Assembly: GCA_021817825.1 (NCBI GenBank)
Contig: JAKAFS010000008.1
Span: 1 to 59,562, forward strand
Length of the DNA: 59,562 nucleotides
Reading direction: 5' to 3'
Origin: Deltaproteobacteria bacterium
GTDB taxonomy: Bacteria; Desulfobacterota; Syntrophia; Syntrophales; UBA5619
Made by a program: the position numbers and the translations under genes. Shown here piece by piece: positions 33,795 through 42,507 of this stretch (the stretch's first letter is position 1; every line of letters starts with the position of its first letter). The notes beneath the pieces were generated by a model. The model made no database searches and was not told the DNA's origin. It saw only the letters and a program-made list of their open reading frames with translations.

Positions 33795-34691
33795 TTACCG
33801 TTTGTAGAAAGGTGAAAAGGCATCGGGGAATCCTTTTTCGGTGCACCCCAGGCAGACACTGTTGGCCCCGACGCACCAGTTGGTATTGTGGTTCCATTGC
33901 CGGGAAGGGCAGTCCGCCTGGGTTTCCGGACCATGACAGCCCAATCCTTTGAGGCATCCCACCTGGCCGAAGCTGGCGACCTCGGTCATCCCGTTCCGGG
34001 GGCACTGTTCGTGGACGTTGTGGCCGGCGCCGTCGAAGAAGACCGCCGGCCGCCCGTAGGCGTCGAGAGCGGGAGCTTGCCCGGAGAGCAGCAGGGCGAT
34101 GGACCCGACCACCCAATCCGGATGGGTGGGACAGCCGGGGATGTTGATGACCGGTTTTCCCGTCGCCGCCGCGAGACTTTTTACCCCTGTCGGATTGGGC
34201 TTGGCCGCCGCCATCCCGCCGAAGGAGGCGCAGGTTCCGATGGCCAGATTGGCCAGGGAACGGGAGGCAAGGCTCTGAACCGCGCTCAAGGCAGTCACCG
34301 CCTTGCCGCGGTCGTAGTAGACGGTGCAGGTGTTGCCGCCGAAAGCCGTGGGAATGCCCCCTTCCACCGCCAAGATGAACTTGCCGGCCGTGGCCGTCTT
34401 CAGGCTCGCGACGGCTTGATCGCCTGCCGCACCCATGAGCGTCGAATGGTAGGCCAGATTGATGTAGTTGATCAGTAGATCGCCCACATCGGTCACCGGA
34501 TCCACCGCCGCAAAGCGATTGGCCAGCGACACGGTGCACCCCGTGCAGGCTGTTCCGCTCAACCAAACCACCGTCGGGCCGTTGGAGGCGGCCAGGGCCT
34601 TCTCCAGGGTTTTCAGTCCCGACCAATCCAGCCCCAAGAGGGCCGCCGAAGCCGTGCAATAGGTCAAAAATTGTCTTCTGCTGATGATCAT
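33795..34691 (-). CDS. [NiFe] hydrogenase small subunit, Tat-exported
   Basis: 298 residues. I start at ATG 34691, with GGAGG 7 bases upstream; the ATG two codons earlier is too close to it. Twin-arginine signal SRRQFL (residues 4-9) followed by a hydrophobic stretch. Fe-S ligands are seen in ACTGCTVS, GTCASFGG, PGCPTHPDW and the Cys-rich end (CVGANSVCLGCTEKGFPD). No C-terminal membrane helix, so the enzyme is soluble in the periplasm or held by partners. Order small-large-protease is as in uptake hydrogenases. No membrane cytochrome b or cytochrome c3 gene follows; the single-haem repeat protein does. Confidence 0.95.
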   Translation of the reverse strand: MIISRRQFLTYCTASAALLGLDWSGLKTLEKALAASNGPTVVWLSGTACTGCTVSLANRFAAVDPVTDVGDLLINYINLAYHSTLMGAAGDQAVASLKTATAGKFILAVEGGIPTAFGGNTCTVYYDRGKAVTALSAVQSLASRSLANLAIGTCASFGGMAAAKPNPTGVKSLAAATGKPVINIPGCPTHPDWVVGSIALLLSGQAPALDAYGRPAVFFDGAGHNVHEQCPRNGMTEVASFGQVGCLKGLGCHGPETQADCPSRQWNHNTNWCVGANSVCLGCTEKGFPDAFSPFYKR

Positions 34692-35059
34692 CTTCATTCC
34701 TCCTAATTGGCTTGCTGATTTCCTTGGTTACCACCTACTATGAAAGCGTGACCTGGGACTTCGGCTGTCAGGACGATGCAGTAAGAGCAATATTCTTACC
34801 AAGTGCGGAACATTGCTCTAAGCAGGCGAAATAAATGGAATTGAGTTTAATGCATCGGGATCGGACAAGAAAAAATGGATGGATTTGCCTACAGAGGCAA
34901 AGAGGAAGAGCGATCGGGTGGATGGCTACCGCAGCCTGTCTGGTCGTGAGGTTAATGCATGTTGAATGATTTATCCTACAGCGGGGCTGCTTTTTTGACC
35001 CTCTCCCCGGAGACGTGCACATCGAGACGCCGGCAGAAGAGAGTTTATATGAGTCAACG
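34692..35059. other. Upstream region of the hydrogenase operon
   Basis: 368 bases with several symmetric elements: a sigma-54-like element, nested inverted repeats around 34781-34819, and a hairpin TTTGCCT-ACAG-AGGCAAA at 34884-34901. No gene seen. Confidence 0.55.
34781..34819 (-). promoter_or_regulatory. Candidate sigma-54-like promoter in nested inverted repeats
   Basis: On the minus strand TTGGTAAGAATATTGCTC has the GG-N10-GC spacing of sigma-54 promoters (GG at 34799-34800, GC at 34787-34788), though it lacks the full TGGCAC. It lies within an inverted repeat AGAGCAAT (34784-34791)/ATTGCTCT (34812-34819) and overlaps a second, GTAAGA (34781-34786)/TCTTAC (34794-34799). About 95 bases before the small-subunit ATG. 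Confidence 0.4.
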
Positions 35060-36988
35060 CTAGGCCGTCGTTTTCCCCTGCCGGCTGATGATCCCGGTGC
35101 AAATGACGGCCGCCGCCACAAACAAAACGCCCAGCAGCAGGATGCCTCCCGTTTCCACACCGCTCATTGCCAGACCGAAGACAATGGGGCCCAGCATCTC
35201 GGCCATTTTTTTGATAAAGCTGAGGTAAGACAGGGCGGCGCTTTCGCCGAGCCTTTGCACGGCCTTCATCTTCAGAAAGTAGTTGTTTTGGGCCACAAAC
35301 CCGAAGCTGTCCGAAAATCCCAAGAGCAGCACCGCGGCCATCGCCGGGAGAAAGCCGCCAAAGAAACCGAAGCAGACGAAGCTTCCGCCCAGGATAAGGT
35401 TATAGGCCAGGTTCCAGGCGGGGAGATTGGGACGCCGGGCGATCGCGCGGGCCAGGACCGGACCGGCGTAGATAATCAGGAGTCCGTACAGGAGCTGAGC
35501 CCGGCCGACGTCGGAGATGCCGTGTCCGATGCCGGTGAAGTAGATGGGCAGAAAATAGCTGAGATAGGAATAGCCGATGCAGGAAGGGACGATCATGAGC
35601 AGAACGAAAAGCAGAATCATCAGATAGCCCCGGCCTTCGCCCAGCAGGGAAGATTCGGTCTCTTTTTTTACCAGGGCGGGCCGACGATAGACCGTATTTT
35701 CCATTCGGATGATGAAGCAGCTGCAAAGAAGGGTAAAACCGGTGGCCAGGACAAAGACGACCGTATAGCCCAATTTTTCGGCCAGGATGGCCCCCAGTAC
35801 GGCGCCACAGTTGATGCCCGCATAGAGCCCCGCATTGAGGAGGGAAAAGCCCTCCACCTTTTCCGCATCGTTTCGTCCGAAGAGGGCAAAATTCCGCAGC
35901 GTCATCCAGCAGAACCCGTAACCCAACCCCACGACGGCGCGGGCCAGGATAAACCAGAGAATGTTGGGCGAAAAGGCGCTGGCAAAGGTGCCCACGGCGA
36001 CGAGGAGCAGTCCGGCCGTAAACGGGAGCTTCCACCCCTTCCGCTCGATGAGCCAGGAGGTCAGGAAGATTGCCGCGCAGGTCAGGAGGGTTTCCGCCGA
36101 GAGCGGCAGCCCCGAGAGCACGTTTCCCGTGATCCCGAACAGGGAGCCTCCCAGATCGCGGGCAAAGACGGGGATGAACGACGAGGCCATCCGCGAAGAG
36201 AAGTAAAACAGAAAGGCGATCTGGCGGACATAACCGAGGGCCTGGTTGGGCCGCACGCCGTCGATCGCCGCCGGAGGCGCAATCTTGTTTCCTACGACTT
36301 TGAGCGCCAGGAGCATCAGCTCGATAGTGAGAAAGATCGAGGCCGCCATGACGGTCAGCAGTTCCGTCAGGATGGTTTCCGTCATCCGGTTGCTGTATTC
36401 CCGGGAAATCCGGATCCGCACCGATCCTTCGTCCAGGGGAAAACTGCGATAGGTCAACGGATCGGCGGAAAGGGTGGCCGGGGGCGCTGGTTCGCTGGAA
36501 TAAAGGACCGTATCCTTTTTATCGACGATGAAGAGGGCATCGATCTCGGCATAGCTGCGGGCATAACCCTGCAAACGCCCGCGGACCTCCGACGCAGCCC
36601 CCAGGCGGCCTTTTCCCTTTTCCAGATCGGACTGAATCTTTACAAACAGCGTCTGGGCATGATCCATGCCCTGAAAGGTGATCTCCAGTTGCTTATAGGC
36701 ATAGCTCGCAAAGGCGAAGGTCAACTGGGCGATGACGAGCACCGCCGTCGTCATGGTCAGGATTCTGGTCCGCTCCAGTTGTCCCTTTTCATCCAATATA
36801 TCCGCTTTCAGAAAGAACAGGGCCAGCGAGACCAGCGAAAATCCGCTCAGGATCACCAGATAGATATTGAGCGTTTGTCGCAGTTCTTTGGGCTGGTTGA
36901 GGTTGATCGCCCAAAGAAAGGCCATGACAATTACCGTGACCAGCGCCACAAAGCCCAGCATCGTGAGCCGGATCTTTCTGGGGGTCAT
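35060..36988 (-). CDS. MFS transporter with N-terminal membrane sensor-like domain
   Basis: 642 residues, about 240 more than a normal MFS protein. Residues 1-100 hold three membrane helices, about 100-210 an extracytoplasmic segment (TFQGMDHAQTLFVKIQSDLEKG...FIVDKKDTVLYSS), and about 213-235 another helix. This resembles a small Cache/CHASE-type sensor. Residues 250-640 are a 12-helix MFS domain (e.g. VVGLGYGFCWMTLRNFALFG). Its ATG overlaps the stop of the SpoIIE-type phosphatase gene (ATGA), so it is translationally coupled to it. Substrate unknown. The sensor-transporter fusion is rare in my knowledge. Confidence 0.82.
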   Translation of the reverse strand: MTPRKIRLTMLGFVALVTVIVMAFLWAINLNQPKELRQTLNIYLVILSGFSLVSLALFFLKADILDEKGQLERTRILTMTTAVLVIAQLTFAFASYAYKQLEITFQGMDHAQTLFVKIQSDLEKGKGRLGAASEVRGRLQGYARSYAEIDALFIVDKKDTVLYSSEPAPPATLSADPLTYRSFPLDEGSVRIRISREYSNRMTETILTELLTVMAASIFLTIELMLLALKVVGNKIAPPAAIDGVRPNQALGYVRQIAFLFYFSSRMASSFIPVFARDLGGSLFGITGNVLSGLPLSAETLLTCAAIFLTSWLIERKGWKLPFTAGLLLVAVGTFASAFSPNILWFILARAVVGLGYGFCWMTLRNFALFGRNDAEKVEGFSLLNAGLYAGINCGAVLGAILAEKLGYTVVFVLATGFTLLCSCFIIRMENTVYRRPALVKKETESSLLGEGRGYLMILLFVLLMIVPSCIGYSYLSYFLPIYFTGIGHGISDVGRAQLLYGLLIIYAGPVLARAIARRPNLPAWNLAYNLILGGSFVCFGFFGGFLPAMAAVLLLGFSDSFGFVAQNNYFLKMKAVQRLGESAALSYLSFIKKMAEMLGPIVFGLAMSGVETGGILLLGVLFVAAAVICTGIISRQGKTTA

Positions 36989-39114
36989 CGTGACGATCCT
37001 TTCCTCGTATATTGCACCACCAGGGTCGTGATATCGTCCGACTGCTCCGCAGCCCCCACATGCTCTTTCACCGCGTCGCGCACCACCCGGTCCAGTTCAT
37101 CGGGCAGATTGACCGACGCTGCGTTCAGAACGGCATGCAGCGCCTCTTCGCCGAACAGCGCCCCCTCTTCGTTCATCGCCTCCGTAACGCCGTCGGTGTA
37201 CATGTAGATGCTGTCGCCGGGCGTAAGCTGCGTGGTTTCATCGATGTATTCCGCATCCTCCATGGCGGCAAGGGGACAGGAAGGATTGATCTCCATATAG
37301 GAAAAACCCGTTCCCGAACGGAAAAGCAGCGGCGGATTATGGCCGCAGTTGACATAATCAAAAAGGCCGGTTTCCGTATCGATGACGCCGATAAAAGCGG
37401 TCACGAACATGCAGGACCCGTTATCCTCGCAGAGCAGATTGTTCACCTTCCGAATGGCCTCGGCGGGCGTTTTGCAGCTGAGCATATGGGTTTTGATCAA
37501 GGTTTTGGCAATCACCATAAACAGGGAAGCCGGCACCCCCTTGCCGCTCACATCGGCAATGACCATGCAGAAGCGGGTTTTGGCTTCGTTGAGAAAAAAG
37601 CAGTCGTAGAAATCGCCGCCGACCACCTTGGCAGGCGTCATCAGGGCGTTGACTTTCAGACAGAAAAGGTCGCTGAAGGTGGGAAAGATACGCGGCAGCA
37701 TATCGTTCTGGATATTGGAGGCCACCTGAAGCTCGCTGTTGATGCGTTCCTTTTCGCCGATCGCGGCGGAGAGGTTGCTGATATAGACTTGCAGATCGCC
37801 GGCCATGGTATTGAAGGCTTCGGAGAGCTCGCCCACCTCGTCATGGCCGCGAACCTCGATTTTGCTGTCCAGATTGCCGTGGCCCATGTACCGGACGCGT
37901 TCCACAAGCCTCTTGATCGGCCGGGTAATGGTACTGGCCAGGACAAAGGACAATACGACAAAGAGCATCGTGCAGACGGCAAAGAGGATAATGAAGCGCA
38001 TCAGCACATTGGAAAGGGTGTCCCGGATGTACAGCTGCGATTTGTTGGTAAAGGCGCCGATGGTCGCTTTGGTTTCAACCGCCGGCAGGGTCACCTCGGC
38101 GATCGGCACGGTGATGCCCAGCGACCAGCCGGTGCTGGGTAGCTTTGCATAGGCCACGTAGCATTCCAAGCCGTCGACGGTCGCAATCTGCACGCCGCTC
38201 TTCCCGGCCATCATGGCTTGGATCGTATCCAGCCATGCGCCCCGGGCATGGCTGAGCGGATGGGTCTCGAAACCTTTCTTGTCGTAATTCGGATGGGCAA
38301 TATATTTACCGGTTTTGTCGAGCAGGAAGGCATAACCGCCCTTCCCGATCTTCGTGGCCAGGACATCCTCCTTGAGTTTGGTCAGCGTGATGTCGGACGC
38401 GACGACGCCTGCCGGGCTCCCGTCCTGGCCGATGTAAGTGGCCGCGCAGGTGACGCAGAGGATGCCGTAGACATCCAGATAGGTGTCGGTCCAGACCGTC
38501 TCGCCCTCACGGGCCAGCGCGGCAATATACCAGCCGCGCGCCCGGGGGTCGAAATCCGGGCTGTAGGAGTTGGAGCGCGAATAGCGGTAGGAGATACCGC
38601 TCTGCGTCCCCAGATAGGTATTGTCCAGCGTGGAGTCCGTTCCCAGAACGGCCTTGAACATATACTCCGCGTTGGAGACGAGCTTCAGCTCCTTCTCCAG
38701 GGCCGCGGTGCGTTTCACGTTCGGCGCCAGGATGTATTTGGAGGAAGCGACGCCCTTTTCCGTCTTGTTGGGCAGGGGAAGTTCGTGGCCCCGGAAATTA
38801 TCGGGATCGGCATAGAGCGCTTCCATATAATCCGCCATCGCGGAGACCTCGGTCTGGACTTGCGCAAGGGCGGCATTCGAATTTCCCGCCTGCTCCGCCA
38901 CGATTTTCAGAAGATAGGCTTCCGCCTGGTCGAGGAGGGCCTGCCGGCTTTTGTCGGAGGCGGTGAGACCGAGACCGACGTTTGCCTCCTGGGAATACTT
39001 GGTCAGATTCAGCATCTCCTTGTAAGAGATGGTGGCAATCACCAGCAGCGCTCCCAGAGCGGTGGCGAGCATCACGACCAGGATTTTAGTGCCGATCTTT
39101 ACATTGCGGAGCAT
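36985..39114 (-). CDS. Membrane receptor phosphatase (Cache-HAMP-SpoIIE/PP2C)
   Basis: 709 residues. TM1 about 10-30; large extracytoplasmic double-Cache domain about 45-365 (DPRARGWYIAA, VVASDITL and GYAFLLDKTGKYIAHPN are typical dCache signatures); TM2 about 368-392; HAMP about 393-445; coil; SpoIIE/PP2C phosphatase about 480-705. Metal Asp residues are D501 (GGDFYD) and D521 (ADVSGKG), with YTDGVTEA near the end. Dephosphorylates a Ser/Thr-phosphoprotein, classically an anti-anti-sigma STAS protein, on ligand binding. dCache domains often bind amino acids. GGGAGGG precedes the ATG. No STAS or RsbW gene is in this operon. Confidence 0.93.
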   Translation of the reverse strand: MLRNVKIGTKILVVMLATALGALLVIATISYKEMLNLTKYSQEANVGLGLTASDKSRQALLDQAEAYLLKIVAEQAGNSNAALAQVQTEVSAMADYMEALYADPDNFRGHELPLPNKTEKGVASSKYILAPNVKRTAALEKELKLVSNAEYMFKAVLGTDSTLDNTYLGTQSGISYRYSRSNSYSPDFDPRARGWYIAALAREGETVWTDTYLDVYGILCVTCAATYIGQDGSPAGVVASDITLTKLKEDVLATKIGKGGYAFLLDKTGKYIAHPNYDKKGFETHPLSHARGAWLDTIQAMMAGKSGVQIATVDGLECYVAYAKLPSTGWSLGITVPIAEVTLPAVETKATIGAFTNKSQLYIRDTLSNVLMRFIILFAVCTMLFVVLSFVLASTITRPIKRLVERVRYMGHGNLDSKIEVRGHDEVGELSEAFNTMAGDLQVYISNLSAAIGEKERINSELQVASNIQNDMLPRIFPTFSDLFCLKVNALMTPAKVVGGDFYDCFFLNEAKTRFCMVIADVSGKGVPASLFMVIAKTLIKTHMLSCKTPAEAIRKVNNLLCEDNGSCMFVTAFIGVIDTETGLFDYVNCGHNPPLLFRSGTGFSYMEINPSCPLAAMEDAEYIDETTQLTPGDSIYMYTDGVTEAMNEEGALFGEEALHAVLNAASVNLPDELDRVVRDAVKEHVGAAEQSDDITTLVVQYTRKGSSR

Positions 39115-40055
39115 CTAGCATCCCTCCCGCCGGCCAAGGCATTTTGCAGGATTGTTTCTATCATGTCGTCGTATTCGATACCGGCCAGCTTTGCGGCCGG
39201 AGGGAAAAGGCTTTGCGGTTTCAAGCCGGGGACGGCATTGATTTCCAGTGTGTAGGGGATGCCGCTCCCTTCTTCCAGCATAAAATCGACCCGGCCGTAC
39301 CCGGAAGCGCCCACGGCCCTGAAGGCGCGGAGTGCGAGGTTCTGGAAGGTACGGGTCAGCTCATCCGGCAAGGCAATAGGAACGGCCTGATATTCATTGC
39401 TCAAGGTGATCAGCCGGCCGGGAGAGTCGCTTCGGACCTCGACGGGCGGAAAGGCCAGTATTTGGCCCGCTTTCTCCAGAAGCCCCACGGTGATGAAGAT
39501 GCCCTGAACGAATCGCTCTACCAGGATAGGATCATCATAGGTGAATACCATCTCCATGGCCTCATAATCCCGGAGCGAGTCGAGGAGCGCCAGGCCAAAA
39601 CTGCCGCCCTGCGTGGGTGCCTTGGCCACACAGGGGAAGGATATGCCCGTTTTGTCTTGCAAGGCTAAAAAGCGTTTTTTCCCGTCCGCGGCCAGATGTT
39701 CGGCCTTGGGCCAGACAAAGTATTCGGGAATCCCTATGCCTTCCAGCGCAAAAAGCTTTTGACAGAGAATTTTATCATTGATGACCGCCGCCGCTGCCAT
39801 CCGGCTGCCGGTGTAGGGAATCTGTAGATGGTCGAGCATTCCCTGGAGGGTGCCGTCTCCGTGCCCTTTTCCCTGGACACAGAGGAAGACGGCATCGGGG
39901 GGAGTTTCGATCAGCCTGGCGACGATGTCGCGTGTAAAAGGCACATCATAGGCTTGATATCCCCTCCGGATCAGCGCTTCTTTGACGTAGCCCGCGTTTA
40001 GAGTGGATATGGCCTGTTCGCTTGAGGTCCCGCCGTGAACAACAGCAATTTTCAT
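39099..40055 (-). CDS. D-Ala-D-Ala-ligase-like ATP-grasp enzyme
   Basis: 318 residues from ATG at 40055 (AAGGA about 9 bases upstream). N-terminus VVHGGTSSEQAIS corresponds to the Ddl AGGxSxEREVS. GDGTLQGMLDHLQIPYTGS matches the Ddl EDGxxQGxLExxxIPYTGS. ATP-grasp Lys/Glu and C-terminal RVDFMLEEGSG...LEINAVPGLKPQSLFP give the Mg/ATP site. The substitutions in the first motif and the operon context make a housekeeping cell-wall role doubtful; it may ligate another amino acid or dipeptide. First gene of the operon with the receptor phosphatase (16-base overlap) and the MFS fusion. Confidence 0.88.
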   Translation of the reverse strand: MKIAVVHGGTSSEQAISTLNAGYVKEALIRRGYQAYDVPFTRDIVARLIETPPDAVFLCVQGKGHGDGTLQGMLDHLQIPYTGSRMAAAAVINDKILCQKLFALEGIGIPEYFVWPKAEHLAADGKKRFLALQDKTGISFPCVAKAPTQGGSFGLALLDSLRDYEAMEMVFTYDDPILVERFVQGIFITVGLLEKAGQILAFPPVEVRSDSPGRLITLSNEYQAVPIALPDELTRTFQNLALRAFRAVGASGYGRVDFMLEEGSGIPYTLEINAVPGLKPQSLFPPAAKLAGIEYDDMIETILQNALAGGRDARCSAM

Positions 40056-40174
40056 CCTTGCCATTCCTTTCGAGAAACTCTGCAAAATGGGTCCGGGTTA
40101 TTTCCGTTTGCAGATTTTGACCGCTGCGAACTTTTTCAGACATTCATTATGGGATCGCACCGTTAAGCGGACGG

Positions 40175-40203
40175 ACTATAGTTAATTCCCATCGCCATGT
40201 CAA
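40175..40203 (-). promoter_or_regulatory. Near-consensus sigma-70 promoter of the ligase/phosphatase/MFS operon
   Basis: Minus strand TTGACA (40198-40203), exactly 17 bases, TATAGT (40175-40180). Leader about 110 bases to ATG 40055. Confidence 0.75.
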
Positions 40204-40366
40204 AGGTTTTGCCTCTTTCAAAGGCCCTGTCGAGTTCTGCGAAATCGTGGACATCCGTTTTCGTCAGGCCATGGTGGGCGCCCTGTTGTCCAACTGGCGG
40301 TGTTTTTTCTTCTTCCGCAAAACACGGTTTCCTGTGGGTGCAACAAGAGCCTGCCTTTGTATTTCC

Positions 40367-40396
40367 TTGACAGGGCCGGACCAGGTTCCCTATACT
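40367..40396 (+). promoter_or_regulatory. Sigma-70 promoter of the cytidylate-kinase-like gene
   Basis: TTGACA (40367-40372), 18-base spacer, TATACT (40391-40396); ATG at 40461. Confidence 0.72.
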
Positions 40397-40460
40397 CCAT
40401 TTAGGAAGGACAGTTGAGCAGGTTTGGATCCGACGTCTTTTTGACAAAAGGAGGTTCCCC

Positions 40461-41195
40461 ATGAGGACAGTGATGAGCCGCTCCCTGAACCACCTGGTTG
40501 AGGATCAACTGGTCAAGTGGCACGCCCAAAGGAAGGTGAAGGAAAAACAGACCGTCAAACCCGGCCCCTGCATCACCATCTCCCGCGAACCGGGGAGCGG
40601 CGGCAGCGAGATCGCCCGGCAGTTGGCCAAGGAGCTCGGGATGGACCTCATCGGCGCCCAGATCATCCAGCAGGTCGCCGAACGGGCGGATATGAGCGAA
40701 AAGATCATCGCCTCCCTGGACGAGAAAGAGGTCCGGGTCATCGACACCTGGCTCGATTCTCTGTTCAAGTCCCGCCACATCTGGCCTGATCAATATCTGC
40801 GGCACCTCACCCAGGTGGTCGGCACCATCGGCAAGCAAGGGAACACCGTCATCGTAGGGCGGGGGGCCCAGTTCATCCTCCCGCCGGCAGAGACCTTCCG
40901 CATCCGGGCCATCGCCCCCCGGGAGATCCGAATTCACAACGTCATGCGGGATTCCGCCACCGACTTTGATACGGCCGAGCGCTATGTATACAAGACGGAA
41001 GCGGACCGCAATGCCTTCCATCGCAAGCATTTCCATGTCGATTGGAACAATCCCGCCCTTTACGACCTGATCGTCAACACCGGGGTCATGGGCGTCGCAG
41101 GCGCCGTGGCGGCCGGCAAGGCGGCCTTTACGGTCTGGAAGAATCTCCCCCGGGAGCGGCCCGCAGGAAAGCCGGAGGCGCCGGCGGCGGCATAG
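40461..41195 (+). CDS. Cytidylate-kinase-like P-loop protein
   Basis: 244 residues. Nucleotide-binding motif ISREPGSGGSEIARQLAKELG (about 39-59) is that of the Cytidylate_kin2 family, followed by VIVGRGAQFIL and the LID-like AIAPREIRIHNVMRD. An N-terminal extension of ~35 residues and a C-terminal Ala/Pro tail distinguish it from housekeeping Cmk. Substrate not established for this family. AGGAGG precedes the ATG. Followed 82 bases later by the MFS gene on the same strand. Confidence 0.83.
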   Translation: MRTVMSRSLNHLVEDQLVKWHAQRKVKEKQTVKPGPCITISREPGSGGSEIARQLAKELGMDLIGAQIIQQVAERADMSEKIIASLDEKEVRVIDTWLDSLFKSRHIWPDQYLRHLTQVVGTIGKQGNTVIVGRGAQFILPPAETFRIRAIAPREIRIHNVMRDSATDFDTAERYVYKTEADRNAFHRKHFHVDWNNPALYDLIVNTGVMGVAGAVAAGKAAFTVWKNLPRERPAGKPEAPAAA

Positions 41196-41277
41196 TGCCA
41201 TAGTGCATTGACGTTAGAGGCCTTTTTTCCCCGAAACCCCTCTTCTCCGAAGAGAAAAGCCGGAAGGATCGATTGGC

Positions 41278-42501
41278 ATGGACCCCGTAAAGAGACAATC
41301 GATCCATCTGAAGGCCCTTTTTTTCCTCTGTTATGTCGGCTTCGGATGCCTCTCGCCCTATGCGGCCATCTTCTACAAGCACGTCCTGATCGACGCCGAT
41401 CGGAAGCCGGCCATCGGCCTGATCGGTCTGATCTTCTTCGTCATGCCCCTGGTGAGCCTGATCGCCAATATTCCGGCGGGAATTTTGGCGGACAAGTTCC
41501 GTTCGGGAAAACGGCTCATCACCTTTTTTTGCTTCGGGACGGCGCTGTTCGCCATGCTCATCGGATTGGCGGGAGAAGCGGGAGTGGCCGGCCAATGGGG
41601 GTTGGGCGGCAAGTTTTTCTTCATCTTTCTTTTGTTGTTCTTCATGAACTGCTGTTATTACCCGATCACCCCGATGATCGACACGGAGACGTTGCACTTC
41701 CTCAACGCCCACTCCCGCAGGGAGTTCTACGGCGCCTACCGTCTCTGGGGCACCTACGGCTGGAGCGTCGCCACCATCCTGATGGGAGCGCTGCTCTACC
41801 GCTTCGGCCATGACCCGCTCATCTTCTATGCCTCGGCAGCGGCATACGCCGTCATGGGTTTTGCCTCCTGGTCGGGCATCGAGGCCAAGCCGACGACGCA
41901 ACCGATCATCATCCCCTGGCACCACCTGAAAAAAGACGCCCTTTTCCAGGGTTTTCTCGCCTTCGTCTTTCTTTCCGGCGTGGTCCTCAATGCCTCTTAC
42001 ATCTACATCGGCTACTTTTTCGACGACATCATGAAAACGCCGCTGGAGATCGGCTGGATCCTGGGCACCTGGACGCTTTTCGAAATACCGGTCCTGTTCT
42101 TTTCCCGCCCCTTGATCGATCGGCTCGGCAACCGCTGGCTGATCGTCTCCGGCCTGCTGTTGAGCGGCCTCCGCCTGATCCTTTTTTCCTTCTTCACCCG
42201 GGAAACGCCCTACCTCTGGAAATGGACCGCCGCCCTTCTACAGGGGCCGGGATTCGCGCTGATGCACCTGGGAATCATCGATTTCGTCGACCGCCGGGCC
42301 CATCCGGACATGCGGGCGACCTACATCACCATCCTGAACGTCGCCCGGGTCTCCCTGGCCTCCGCCCTGGGAGGCATCATGGGAAGCTGGCTGATCAGAG
42401 AGTGGGGCAGCGCCTTTCTCATGCAGTTCTGCGGTCTGTTCACGCTGGTCCTGATCTTCCTCTTCCTCTGGCTGCTTAGGAAGTACGAAGCAAAGCAATA
42501 G
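41278..42501 (+). CDS. MFS transporter (MFS_1-like)
   Basis: 407 residues with about 12 hydrophobic helices. N-terminal FFLCYVGFGCLSPYAAIFYK and cytoplasmic loop ADKFRSGKR fit the MFS_1-like/nucleoside-proton-symporter group; GAYRLWGTYGWSVATILMGAL is a hallmark of that group. Substrate unknown. GGAAGGATCG precedes the ATG. Its 3' end abuts the convergent nitroreductase, 6 bases apart, with no terminator visible between them. Confidence 0.87.
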   Translation: MDPVKRQSIHLKALFFLCYVGFGCLSPYAAIFYKHVLIDADRKPAIGLIGLIFFVMPLVSLIANIPAGILADKFRSGKRLITFFCFGTALFAMLIGLAGEAGVAGQWGLGGKFFFIFLLLFFMNCCYYPITPMIDTETLHFLNAHSRREFYGAYRLWGTYGWSVATILMGALLYRFGHDPLIFYASAAAYAVMGFASWSGIEAKPTTQPIIIPWHHLKKDALFQGFLAFVFLSGVVLNASYIYIGYFFDDIMKTPLEIGWILGTWTLFEIPVLFFSRPLIDRLGNRWLIVSGLLLSGLRLILFSFFTRETPYLWKWTAALLQGPGFALMHLGIIDFVDRRAHPDMRATYITILNVARVSLASALGGIMGSWLIREWGSAFLMQFCGLFTLVLIFLFLWLLRKYEAKQ

Positions 42502-42507
42502 CCGTCG

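Larger units (their letters stand above)
40056..40460. other. Divergent intergenic region with two near-consensus promoters
   Basis: 405 bases between the ligase operon (minus) and the kinase-like gene (plus). Apart from the two promoters I see no gene I can support; a 99-residue minus frame is listed under rejected. Confidence 0.6.

Noticed and set aside
35015-37207. 730-residue plus-strand frame opposite the MFS fusion
   Set aside because: Antisense shadow; extremely Arg/Glu/Gln/Gly-rich with no hydrophobic core, while the minus frame is a clear transporter.
37012-38142. 376-residue plus-strand frame opposite the SpoIIE-type gene
   Set aside because: Shadow of a clearly identified gene; His/Arg-rich composition typical of antisense frames in GC-rich DNA.
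40163-40462. 99-residue minus-strand frame in the ligase/kinase intergenic region
   Set aside because: It overlaps both divergent promoters, has no ribosome-binding site and no recognisable motif.
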